Shown: positions 42,034-50,705 of the stretch, one piece after another
Position numbering within the stretch: the stretch's first letter is position 1
How the letters are laid out: each line of letters starts with the position of its first letter
Assembly (NCBI GenBank): GCA_036501665.1
Contig: DASXZW010000084.1
Span: 1-64,000 of the forward strand
DNA from: DATAUD01 sp036501665
GTDB taxonomy: Bacteria; Verrucomicrobiota; Verrucomicrobiia; Limisphaerales; Palsa-1400
Direction of reading: 5' to 3'
DNA: 64,000 bases
The notes under the pieces: model-generated
What the model was told of the DNA's origin: nothing
The model's database searches: none
Seen by the model: only the letters and a program-made list of their open reading frames with translations
Translations under genes and position numbers: made by a program

Positions 42034-44846
42034 TGGTTGTTCGACATCTCGCGGATAACCCCCGCGCAACGCCCGCACAATTCGGGATGATGCGCATCCG
42101 ATCCCACGTCCCGTTCCCAATGCCAGCATCGCTCGCATTTTTGCCCCCCAGCCCTGTCAACATCAATGCTGACTGCCGCCGCGTCCGGTTGGTCAATGAC
42201 GACCACCTCGGAAACATTCAGCAGTTCGCGCAATGATTCCCTCCCTTCATCGGCAGAAATCCCAAATACTTTAGCCGGCCCTGTCACGGTGACTTTTGCG
42301 TCGAGCGCCTTGCCGATGGTTTTCGCCTGGCGCGCCTTTTCCAGGTGGAGTAGCGCCGCGTCGCGGACCTCGAAAAGCTTTTTCCACTTGTCAGTTTCCT
42401 CGGCGCTCAATTCAAAGTGAATCGGCTCCCAAACCGCAAGATGGACCGAACTGACTTCAATCTCAGGGATAAACTCCCATGCCTCATCCGCCGTGTAAGC
42501 AAGAATCGGCGAAAGCATTTCGCACAAACCCCGCGCCATTCGATGAAGCGCCGTCTGCGGCGAGCGGCGTCGGAGGGAATTCGCCGAGTACGTGTAAAGA
42601 CGATCTTTTACAAGGTCATGGTAAATTGCCGAAAGTTCAACTGTTGCGAACTGGCTGATCCGCTGGTAAACAACATGGAATTCGTAGCGTTCGTAGGCGG
42701 CTGCGACATCTTTTTCGAGTTTTGAGTACTGCGCTAGAATCCAGCGGTCGATTCCAGTCAGCTTGTCATTAGCCACTGAATGTTGAGCCGCGTCAAAATC
42801 GTAAAGATTGGAAAGCTGGTAACGCAACGTGTTGCGAAGGTGGCGGTACGTTTCCGCAACTTTATTGATTCGCTCATCGCTGACAACGATGTCGCCGCGA
42901 TAATCCTGCGAAGCCACCCACAACCGGATCACGTCTGCCCCGAATCGCGAGACGTAAGCAGTCGCCGTTTGTGGTTTTTCGTACTGACCCTGTTTGCTCT
43001 TGGAAATTTTTTCGCGGTCCGCATCCACCATGAATCCGTGCGTCAACACAGTCCGATAAGGCGCCCTGCCGTTCCCGGCGACCGAGAGCAGCAGCGACGA
43101 TTGAAACCAACCGCGATGCTGGTCGCTCCCTTCCAGATAAACATCCGCCTGCGGCGACAATTCACTTCGCTTCATCAAAACCGCGCGCGACGATGACCCG
43201 GAATCAATCCACACATCGAGCGTGTCGCCGGATTTTGCCGTGGCATCCGGCCCGCTCCAATTCTTCGGTTTGACACTCGCCCAAAGCTCCCCCGCCGTTT
43301 TCTCAAACCAGATGTTCGAGCCATTGATCTCGATTAAGTCCGCGACATTGCGCACCACGTCCGGCTCCAAGATCGCATCCCCGGACGCAGTGTAAAAAGC
43401 CGGCAGCGGCACGCCCCACGAACGTTGCCGCGAAATGCACCAATCTGGCCGCGTCGAAACCGCGCCTTTGATGCGGTTGACTCCCCAATCAGGAATCCAC
43501 GCAACCCGGTCGATTTCCGCCAGCGCCGTTTGCCGGAATGTTTGCGCGCCAATCGGCCGTTCCAGTCCGATAAACCACTGCTCCATCGCGCGAAAAACAA
43601 TCGGCGTCTTGCTCCGCCAGCAAAAAGGATAGCTGTGATGATAATTCTCCTCGTGCAGCAACGCGTTCCGCGCCCGCAACTCATGCAGCACCACGACATT
43701 TGCGTCGCTCTTGCCATGCTTTTCGAGGATCGACTTGCCGATCATTTCCTGCGGCATCTGCTGATCCTCCGGCAGGTCCTTCGTCCACGCCAAACAGCCG
43801 TCATCATCCACCGGCGAATAAATCGGAAGGCCATTCTGTCGGCCCAAATTATAATCGTCCAAACCGTGTCCCGGCGCGACGTGGACGAATCCCGTTCCCG
43901 TGGAATTTTCCACAAACGAATCGCCGACGAGCAGCTTTCCAACCCGCTTGCAAAACGGATGATGATACTGAACCGCCGCAAATTCGCTTCCTGCCGCGGT
44001 GCGAACGGTCTCGTAATTTGTCCATTTGCACTTTTCCGCGACGACCGGCAGCAACGAAGTATGAATCCAATATTTTTCCTCCCCAACCTTCACCAGCGAA
44101 TAGGTAAAAGTGGAATTATACGCGACAGCAAGGTTGGCCGGCAAAGTCCAAGGCGTCGTCGTCCAAATCACGACAAATGTCCCCGCCTCTCCGACCACCG
44201 GAAACTTCACATAAATGCTCTGGCTGGTGTGGTCGTGGTATTCCACCTCCGCCTCCGCCAGCGCGCTGCGAGCCGGGATGCTCCAATACACCGGCTTCTT
44301 GCCGCGATAGACGAGCCCCTTTTCCACAATGTCCGCGAAGAGCCGTAATTCGTCCGCCTCGTAATGCCGGTCCAACGTCAAGTACGGATTTTCCCAGTCG
44401 CCAAGAACTCCCAGGCGCTTGAACTGGGCTCGTTGAACGTCAATAAATTTTCGCGCCGACGCCTCGCACGCCAAGCGGATCGCCGCCGGACCGGGAATCT
44501 CCTGGTTTGCCTTCCTCATGTCCTGCGTCACCTTGAATTCAATCGGCAAACCATGACAGTCCCAGCCGGGGACGTAAGGCGCATCCATCCCGCGCGCGCT
44601 GTGATAGCGAACGACAATGTCCTTAAGAATTTTGTTCAGCGCCGTTCCAATGTGAACATCCCCGTTCGCGAACGGCGGCCCGTCGTGCAGCACGAACCGT
44701 TTCGCGCCTGCCCGGCGCGACTGGATTTTTTGGTAAAGATGAGAAGCCTCCCATTGCGTCAGACGCTGGGGTTCGCGAGCCACAAGGTCGGCCTTCATCG
44801 AGAAACCGGTTTGCGGCAGATTAAGCGTGTTTTTGTAATCCGTCAT
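42030..44846 (-). CDS. ileS: Isoleucyl-tRNA synthetase
   Basis: 938 residues, full length for bacterial IleS type 1. 'DGPPFANGDVHIGTALNKILKDIVVRYHSARGMDAPYVPGWDCHGLPIE' holds the HIGH equivalent, 'KISKSKQG' the KMSKS loop, the CP1 editing domain lies between, and the C-terminus has the zinc knuckle 'CERCWHWERDVGSDAHHPELCGRC'. Charges tRNA-Ile in the cytoplasm. Divergent from the LOG gene with 23 bases between starts. No T-box leader was seen. Confidence 0.97.
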   Translation of the reverse strand: MTDYKNTLNLPQTGFSMKADLVAREPQRLTQWEASHLYQKIQSRRAGAKRFVLHDGPPFANGDVHIGTALNKILKDIVVRYHSARGMDAPYVPGWDCHGLPIEFKVTQDMRKANQEIPGPAAIRLACEASARKFIDVQRAQFKRLGVLGDWENPYLTLDRHYEADELRLFADIVEKGLVYRGKKPVYWSIPARSALAEAEVEYHDHTSQSIYVKFPVVGEAGTFVVIWTTTPWTLPANLAVAYNSTFTYSLVKVGEEKYWIHTSLLPVVAEKCKWTNYETVRTAAGSEFAAVQYHHPFCKRVGKLLVGDSFVENSTGTGFVHVAPGHGLDDYNLGRQNGLPIYSPVDDDGCLAWTKDLPEDQQMPQEMIGKSILEKHGKSDANVVVLHELRARNALLHEENYHHSYPFCWRSKTPIVFRAMEQWFIGLERPIGAQTFRQTALAEIDRVAWIPDWGVNRIKGAVSTRPDWCISRQRSWGVPLPAFYTASGDAILEPDVVRNVADLIEINGSNIWFEKTAGELWASVKPKNWSGPDATAKSGDTLDVWIDSGSSSRAVLMKRSELSPQADVYLEGSDQHRGWFQSSLLLSVAGNGRAPYRTVLTHGFMVDADREKISKSKQGQYEKPQTATAYVSRFGADVIRLWVASQDYRGDIVVSDERINKVAETYRHLRNTLRYQLSNLYDFDAAQHSVANDKLTGIDRWILAQYSKLEKDVAAAYERYEFHVVYQRISQFATVELSAIYHDLVKDRLYTYSANSLRRRSPQTALHRMARGLCEMLSPILAYTADEAWEFIPEIEVSSVHLAVWEPIHFELSAEETDKWKKLFEVRDAALLHLEKARQAKTIGKALDAKVTVTGPAKVFGISADEGRESLRELLNVSEVVVIDQPDAAAVSIDVDRAGGQKCERCWHWERDVGSDAHHPELCGRCAGVIREMSNNQ

Positions 44847-44869
44847 TTATTGGATGCGAAGTTTAAGGC

Positions 44870-45937
44870 TTGTTGCCAAATTGGCGCAACGGCATAGTTA
44901 TTGTAGTGGAAAAACCGGAAAAAAACCCCGTTGATCCCGCCCTGCGCCGTCGCATTCAGGAACTCATCGCGGAAAAGGGCGGCGGCTACAATTCAGACCT
45001 GGTCGAGGACATTATGATCAATGCCCTCAAGCTCCTCACCGATGTCAAAGACCGCGGCGACGCCCGGATCATCCGCACCGCCGTGCGCGAATTGCGCTAC
45101 GCCTTCCGCCTCTTCGCTCCCTACGACAACAAGCGCAAGGTCACCATTTTCGGCTCCGCGCGAACGCTCCCGACGCGCCAGGAATATTTGGAGGCCGTCG
45201 ATTTCGCGAAGAAAATTTCCGAGGAAGGCTACATGGTCATCACCGGCGCAGGCCCCGGGATCATGCAGGCCGGCCACGAAGGCGCCGGACCCGAAATGAG
45301 CTTCGGCGCGAACATCCGATTGCCCTGGGAGCAAACCGCCAATCCAATTATTGACAAAGACAAGAAGCTCATTTCCTTCAAATATTTCTTTACGCGCAAA
45401 CTCACTTTCATCCGACATTCCGACGCCATTGTCCTCTTCCCCGGCGGATTTGGCACGCTCGACGAAGGCTACGAAGCGCTCACGCTGATGCAGACCGGCA
45501 AAGGCCGCCTCGTCCCGCTGGTATTGCTTGATCGCCCCGGCGGGACGTATTGGAAAACTTGGGACAAAAACATCCGCGAACACCTGCTTCGCGCCCAGCT
45601 CATTTCGCCCGATGATTTGCGCCTCTATCAAGTCGCCGAAAATGCCACTCAAGCCGTCCGCATCATCACGCGGTTCTACCGCAATTATCATTCAAGCCGC
45701 ATGGTGAAGGATTTGCTCGTCATTCGCCTCAAGCACCCGCCAACGCCTTCCGCAATCGACTCGCTCAACGCCGATTTCGAAGACATCATCATCGGCGAAA
45801 AATTCCATGTGATCCCACCCACTCCCGAAGAAACCGAGCACAACGACCACCTCGATCTTCCGCGAATCGCCTTCTCCTTCGACCGCCGCCAATACGGCCG
45901 CCTCCGCCAACTAATCGACGTCCTCAACTCCTTCTAG
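44870..45937 (+). CDS. LOG-family (lysine decarboxylase-like fold) protein
   Basis: 355 residues. 'KVTIFGSARTLPTRQEYLEAVDFAKKISEEGYMVITGAGPGIMQAGHEGA' and 'VLFPGGFGTLDEGYEALTLMQTGK' are the LOG (TIGR00730) signatures; PGGFGTLDE is the phosphoribohydrolase motif that removes ribose phosphate from cytokinin-type nucleotides. Long N-terminal (90) and C-terminal (110) extensions place it in the large-LOG group (PpnN-like nucleosidases act similarly), so nucleotide hydrolysis is plausible but the substrate is not. A GTG at 44906 (VEKPEKN) is an alternative start. It is the only plus-strand gene in the right half. Confidence 0.88.
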   Translation: MLPNWRNGIVIVVEKPEKNPVDPALRRRIQELIAEKGGGYNSDLVEDIMINALKLLTDVKDRGDARIIRTAVRELRYAFRLFAPYDNKRKVTIFGSARTLPTRQEYLEAVDFAKKISEEGYMVITGAGPGIMQAGHEGAGPEMSFGANIRLPWEQTANPIIDKDKKLISFKYFFTRKLTFIRHSDAIVLFPGGFGTLDEGYEALTLMQTGKGRLVPLVLLDRPGGTYWKTWDKNIREHLLRAQLISPDDLRLYQVAENATQAVRIITRFYRNYHSSRMVKDLLVIRLKHPPTPSAIDSLNADFEDIIIGEKFHVIPPTPEETEHNDHLDLPRIAFSFDRRQYGRLRQLIDVLNSF

Positions 45938-45961
45938 GTAGGGCGTTGCTGCTGCAACGCC
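45937..45961. repeat. GGTAGGGCG hairpin after the LOG gene (copy B1)
   Basis: GGTAGG then GGCGTTGC / TGCT / GCAACGCC, an 8-bp perfect stem starting at the last base of the LOG stop codon. It is the outlier of the B family (other copies at 59940, 60775, 63220), here between two convergent genes where it may terminate both. Confidence 0.65.
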
Positions 45962-46043
45962 ACTAATATTTCTTGCAAAGATTTGCGGGTCGAATTTCCG
46001 CGAACCACACTACCAAACGCTTCTACCCGCAACTTCTCCCAAA

Positions 46044-49000
46044 TCAATCCCTCTGCAACAAAAACGACTTCCCACTCTTCTGCCCCAAAGTCGATTCCAC
46101 TTTCAACAACGCCGCGTAATCCGTCGGCGGAATAATTGCCGGCGCAGTTTTGAATTCATGTGTAATCGACCACTTGCCGCCGCTCTCTGAAGAAGTGATT
46201 TCTGCCTTGCCGCTCCCATCAGGCGCATCAAGAGCTTCGCTGCCCGGCGCCATCACCACGTGACGGAAACCCGGCGGCAACTCAATCTCCGTCCGCACTG
46301 CTCGATCACTCGACCGCGACACAAAAAGCGGCAACGCCCGCCGGTCCGCACCCGCCCCCATCAGCGACGGATTAAACGGCAGATCGAAGTAAAAATAATT
46401 CCCATCGAGTACACTATAATTATCCACATCTGCCGTAAATTGCTCCACCCCCGGATACGTGTCAAAGCGCGTCGTTAAATCGCCCACCGCCTTCGCACCC
46501 TGCGCAAGACTGGAAACCGTTTCCTGGAAATAACGGTCCCGCTCCTCCGGCGGCAACTCAGAAAAATACCGGTGCTTCGCGTTGAAATCGCCGCCGTAAT
46601 AACGCCGCGTCACCTTCACACGCGTCCGACCCGTATCATCCGGCACAAGCGTGTAATCCGTCTGCACCTTGTTCTCGCACTCAGCCGCCGCATGAATGAC
46701 CTCCGGCGCTTGCGTCGAAAGAACCATCCCGATTTCCCCGTCAAACACCGTCGAGCCAAGCTTCGCATATTGGTCGGTGTCATTCAAATAATAGGTTTGA
46801 CCATCGACACTGAGGCGGACAAGCGGCGTATCGAATGAACCTGGCAATGGAAACGCCATCAACACATTGGTGATTCCGGCGATTGGCGGCAAATCCGAAG
46901 CCAGCACAAATTCCGGTTGAAATCCGGCTGCGGACAACATCGCATGCAAAAGAATCGCGCGGTCCGCAGCATGCCCGTAACCATCGGTCAACGTCGTGTC
47001 CGCCGCGGAAAGTTCGCTCAACGGCAGGTCTATGAAGGACGGCCCAGCCAGTCGAATCGACTTGGCCACGAAGTCCCGCACCGCCGCCACTGTTTCCAGT
47101 TTTCCGTGGGATTGCCCCGCCAATTCCGCCGCCTTCGCTGCTGCTTTCGTATTTCGCCCAGCACGATTCACCATGATCTCGTTCAGTTCCTTGAGGTATG
47201 CCGGCATGTCGCCGACATAATAACTGACGCCCGATTCGTAAACCCACGCGGGCGGCAATTGCCCCTCCTGCGGCAGCGCCGCAACGTGGTCCGCCTGCCA
47301 GTCGAAAGTCTGCTTCCCGCCTTCATTCGACTGCTTCGCCTTTATAATATCGCCCGGCCCGCTGACAATCTGATGGATCGTCACGCCTGCTGGCGCGCTC
47401 AACGTCACAGATTTGTGGTCGAGGTCGTCAGGCAACTGGAACGATTCAAATCCCGAAATAAACGCCCCGTTGGTCGTCGTAATCTCAAGACCGACTTCAA
47501 TCACCGAACCGATCTCGACGCCCGGCAAATTGGCGACCAGAATTTTCTCGCCCGTGTAACGTTTCGCCGAGGCATTCCAACCCGCGTCCATCACATTGAT
47601 TTCGCCCACGGAAATTTCCTGGCGTTTCCCGTCCTTCGATGTCACCACTCCCTTGGTCAGCTTCACCGACTGGCACGCGGGATTATACGGATACTTGATC
47701 TCCGAATCCCGAATCTTCCCCGCATACGTCAAAATGCGCTTGGAAAAATTGATCTTGAGCGTCGCCGTATGCGCGTCCGTCACTACCAATTCCTTTCGGC
47801 TGTCAATAATCTCCGCGCTCGGCTTCACCGGCGGAATTGCCGTGTCTGCCGCCGCTTCCGGCGCTGCTGTCATCGCAGAATCCGTCACCGCCAAAATCGG
47901 CGCCTTGCGCTGATCGTATTCCAACGACTTCAAAGTGTGCTTGAGCGTCGCGTATTGGTCCGGCGCGAATTCCACAACTTTCAGCTTCAACTCCCGCGCC
48001 CCGGTCAACTCCCCGTTCCGCGCCGTGACATGTTCCTGAAAACTCAAGGTCGGATCATCAATCGCCGTGTAAGTAGGCAACGAAATCGTCGGCCCAAAAC
48101 CGCCCGATAATTTCAGCGAAATTTCCTCAGCCAAACCGCATGCGACTTCCGTCTGCAACGGATACTTCCGTTTGTCCAGGCCCGCCCCATCAAGAATAAA
48201 ATTAACAATGCCAAAGCTCTTCCCAATCCACGGCAGGCTCACAATCGCCTTCCCCTGCCCCGCCGCCGTCATCCCGTCCACAGAATATTCCAGTTCGGCG
48301 TGGAGCGAAGACGACATGTCAAGCATATCCTCTGGCGTGATCTTCAACGACCGCAGCCGCGCCCCCGGCATTGCCCGCTTGAGGTTGCGCTCGAAAAACC
48401 GGCGCTGATCATCCGGCTTCATGTGCGCGAACGCGTTCCGATAATCATCATCATTCACCCCGTCAAAAAACAATTCCGACTTCGCATCCAGCGAACCTGC
48501 GGCAGTCAGCGTTCCGGTCGTCTGCACCCGCATCAAATGCTCCTCCGGCGGCTGCACCGGGCTGACCTTGAGACCTTCGCCCTCCGGTCGGCACACAAGA
48601 AAACTCTGGTTGCAATCGCTCGTCGGCAACAACGCCCGCGTGTTCTCATCCGTCGGATCCATTAAGAGGTAATCGCTCTTGTTGTGGAGCTGCACACTGA
48701 CAATCGCATGATTGAAATCCGGGTCCGGCACTTCCGGGTCGCGCTTCACCCCGACGCTGATCAGCACCGGGTACGAATCAAACCCCGCCTGGCGCAACAT
48801 CGAAACCAGCAACGCCGCCTTGTCCCGGCAAACGCCGTACTTCTTGTCATATGTAAGTTCCACGTCGTGCGGCTCGAACCCGGGCCGGTCCTTTTCCGGC
48901 GTCAATCCCATGTAACGGATTTTCTTCGACACAAAATAGAAAATCGACTTGATCCGCTCCTCCTCGTCCGTTTTTCCCGCCGTCAGCGTCTCCACCTCTT

Positions 49001-49892
49001 GCTTCATGTCGGGCGTCGTTGCGTCAAGATGAGATTTGCTCACGCCCCAATACCATTTCGAAACGCTTTGCCAATCCGGCATCGTGCTGACAAACAGCCG
49101 CTGCAACGTCATTTCGTAAGGAGGCATCGAAGGCTCGTCGAACATCCTCGGAACATTCACAATTTCCCAATGATGAACCATTCCGCCGTCCGAACCGGTT
49201 TCCTTGGAATACTTGACGGTCCCCGCGATTTCATCCCGCAAGGCAATGCGTTGGATCGGTCGGCTGGCGGGCGCGTGAACCTCATACGACTCATGCAAAA
49301 TATAACTGGGCGCTTCGAACACGCTCTCTTCCGCGTATTGCCCTTCGACGATGGAACGCTCCGTGTTCTGGCGCGTGACCGAATGAATCAAATCGCCGAT
49401 TTCCACTCCGGGAATATTGACCTGCAGAATCTTCATGTTCGGGTCGTACATGTTCATCTGCATCTGGCTTTCATCGATCGACTCCTTGGAATTCGCCGCC
49501 ACATCAATTGGCACAACATGACCATCCGCTTTGATCAATTCCAGCGTCGGCACCTGGACTGTCCAATAAGGAAGCATGAATCCGATGGTCAAGGTGCGAT
49601 TGCCGCGCCGCCCTTTTTCCGTCAGCACCTTCGTGTAAGTTTCATCCTGCGCCTCGCCAGTCCCGTCAGCCCGATAGACCCGCATCATTTTCTTCTCGAC
49701 GGTTGCGTCGTCGCAATTCGGATATTTTTCCGGCGTAATTTCCGCGGCGGCGACCAGCGCCTTTTTCGCATCCGTCAACGACCAGATCGAACCCGAATAA
49801 TCATGCGTCTCCGCCCCAGCCGTCCAGACCACAGACGCGAAAGCAACAAAAGATAAAAACAAGAGGCGGAATCTAAAGGAATAGAAACTCAT
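46044..49892 (-). CDS. Secreted protein with two DUF3857-transglutaminase units
   Basis: About 1282 residues from the ATG at 49892 ('MSFYSFRFRLLFLSFVAFASVVWTAGAE', a signal peptide). The first half has a DUF3857 beta domain (about 75-265) and a transglutaminase-like domain whose Cys is in 'KKYGVCRDKAALLVSMLRQAGF' (Cys 355), His in 'FNHAIVSV' and Asp in 'LMDPTDENT'. The second half repeats the plan: 'ILTYAGKIRDSEIKYPYNPACQSVKL...' and 'DGYGHAADRAILLHAMLSAAGF', where the Cys position is Ala (codon 46968-46970) and the His region reads 'FDTPLVRLSV', so this copy cannot be catalytic. A C-terminal beta region follows. Possible role in cell-surface protein processing; unknown. Confidence 0.88.
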   Translation of the reverse strand: MSFYSFRFRLLFLSFVAFASVVWTAGAETHDYSGSIWSLTDAKKALVAAAEITPEKYPNCDDATVEKKMMRVYRADGTGEAQDETYTKVLTEKGRRGNRTLTIGFMLPYWTVQVPTLELIKADGHVVPIDVAANSKESIDESQMQMNMYDPNMKILQVNIPGVEIGDLIHSVTRQNTERSIVEGQYAEESVFEAPSYILHESYEVHAPASRPIQRIALRDEIAGTVKYSKETGSDGGMVHHWEIVNVPRMFDEPSMPPYEMTLQRLFVSTMPDWQSVSKWYWGVSKSHLDATTPDMKQEVETLTAGKTDEEERIKSIFYFVSKKIRYMGLTPEKDRPGFEPHDVELTYDKKYGVCRDKAALLVSMLRQAGFDSYPVLISVGVKRDPEVPDPDFNHAIVSVQLHNKSDYLLMDPTDENTRALLPTSDCNQSFLVCRPEGEGLKVSPVQPPEEHLMRVQTTGTLTAAGSLDAKSELFFDGVNDDDYRNAFAHMKPDDQRRFFERNLKRAMPGARLRSLKITPEDMLDMSSSLHAELEYSVDGMTAAGQGKAIVSLPWIGKSFGIVNFILDGAGLDKRKYPLQTEVACGLAEEISLKLSGGFGPTISLPTYTAIDDPTLSFQEHVTARNGELTGARELKLKVVEFAPDQYATLKHTLKSLEYDQRKAPILAVTDSAMTAAPEAAADTAIPPVKPSAEIIDSRKELVVTDAHTATLKINFSKRILTYAGKIRDSEIKYPYNPACQSVKLTKGVVTSKDGKRQEISVGEINVMDAGWNASAKRYTGEKILVANLPGVEIGSVIEVGLEITTTNGAFISGFESFQLPDDLDHKSVTLSAPAGVTIHQIVSGPGDIIKAKQSNEGGKQTFDWQADHVAALPQEGQLPPAWVYESGVSYYVGDMPAYLKELNEIMVNRAGRNTKAAAKAAELAGQSHGKLETVAAVRDFVAKSIRLAGPSFIDLPLSELSAADTTLTDGYGHAADRAILLHAMLSAAGFQPEFVLASDLPPIAGITNVLMAFPLPGSFDTPLVRLSVDGQTYYLNDTDQYAKLGSTVFDGEIGMVLSTQAPEVIHAAAECENKVQTDYTLVPDDTGRTRVKVTRRYYGGDFNAKHRYFSELPPEERDRYFQETVSSLAQGAKAVGDLTTRFDTYPGVEQFTADVDNYSVLDGNYFYFDLPFNPSLMGAGADRRALPLFVSRSSDRAVRTEIELPPGFRHVVMAPGSEALDAPDGSGKAEITSSESGGKWSITHEFKTAPAIIPPTDYAALLKVESTLGQKSGKSFLLQRD

Positions 49893-49970
49893 AAAATCAA
49901 AAATGACAACGCGATAGCCTACGCCAAAACCCCAATTCTGCCAGCGAAATTCCTCCCATTTCACCTCCCC

Positions 49971-49998
49971 TCCTAATCATAATCATAATCCTAATCTC
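49971..49998. repeat. GATTAN hexamer repeat (copy A3)
   Basis: Four to five hexamers, on the minus strand GAGATTAGGATTATGATTATG, 80-105 bases upstream of the DUF3857/transglutaminase start. Confidence 0.8.
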
Positions 49999-50024
49999 CC
50001 CTTCTCTCCCGATTTCAACCAGGA

Positions 50025-50669
50025 TCATCCCTTCTTCGGAAACGGGCAAAGCGAATTAACCACACACTCCGAACACAACGGCTTCCTCGCAATGCAAACC
50101 CGCCGCCCGTGATACTGGAACAAAAGACAAAGCTTCACCCGATCCTCCGCCGGCACAATCTTCAATAAATCCTCCTGAATCGCATCCGGGTCCGTTTCCT
50201 TCGTCAACTCAAGGCGCCCCGAAACCCGCGCCACATGCCGGTCCACACCAATCGTCTGCTGCCCAAACGCATTGCCCAACAAAACATTCGCAGTCTTCGG
50301 CCCTACTCCCGGCAAAGTCACCAGATCATCAAAATTATCTGGAACTTTCCCGCCAAATTTTTCCACGAGCATTTTACACGCGCCCTGGATCGACTTCGTT
50401 TTCATCCGAAAAAACGAAATCTCGCTGATCTCCTCTTGAAGCGTCCCCGCTGGCGCGTCCGCCCAATCCGCTGCGGTTCGATATTTCTTGAACAACTTCG
50501 CCGTAACGACATTCACCCGCTCATCCCGCGCCTGCGCCGCAAGGATCAGCGCGATCAGCAGCTCCAGCGGATTGGAAAAGTCCAACTCCAACCGCACGTC
50601 CGGGTAAATCTTTTTCAGCCCCGCAATGATCTTGACAACGCGCGCGCTCTTTTGCAGGATCGATTCCAT
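50025..50669 (-). CDS. nth: Endonuclease III (DNA glycosylase/AP lyase)
   Basis: 214 residues. Helix-hairpin-helix 'LVTLPGVGPKTANVLLG' with the catalytic Lys, the catalytic Asp in 'IGVDRHVARVSGRL', and the 4Fe-4S loop C-x6-C-x2-C-x5-C in 'VCIARKPLCSECVVNSLCPF'. Removes oxidised pyrimidines. It follows the transglutaminase/amidoligase gene by 36 bases on the same strand. Confidence 0.95.
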   Translation of the reverse strand: MESILQKSARVVKIIAGLKKIYPDVRLELDFSNPLELLIALILAAQARDERVNVVTAKLFKKYRTAADWADAPAGTLQEEISEISFFRMKTKSIQGACKMLVEKFGGKVPDNFDDLVTLPGVGPKTANVLLGNAFGQQTIGVDRHVARVSGRLELTKETDPDAIQEDLLKIVPAEDRVKLCLLFQYHGRRVCIARKPLCSECVVNSLCPFPKKG

Positions 50670-50705
50670 AAAGTCCGGTCAGTCTATAAGACGCGTACCA
50701 GCGCG

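Noticed and set aside
46917..49856. Two long plus-strand frames (397 and 390 codons)
   Set aside because: Both antisense to the DUF3857/transglutaminase gene, whose frame has a signal peptide and conserved motifs.
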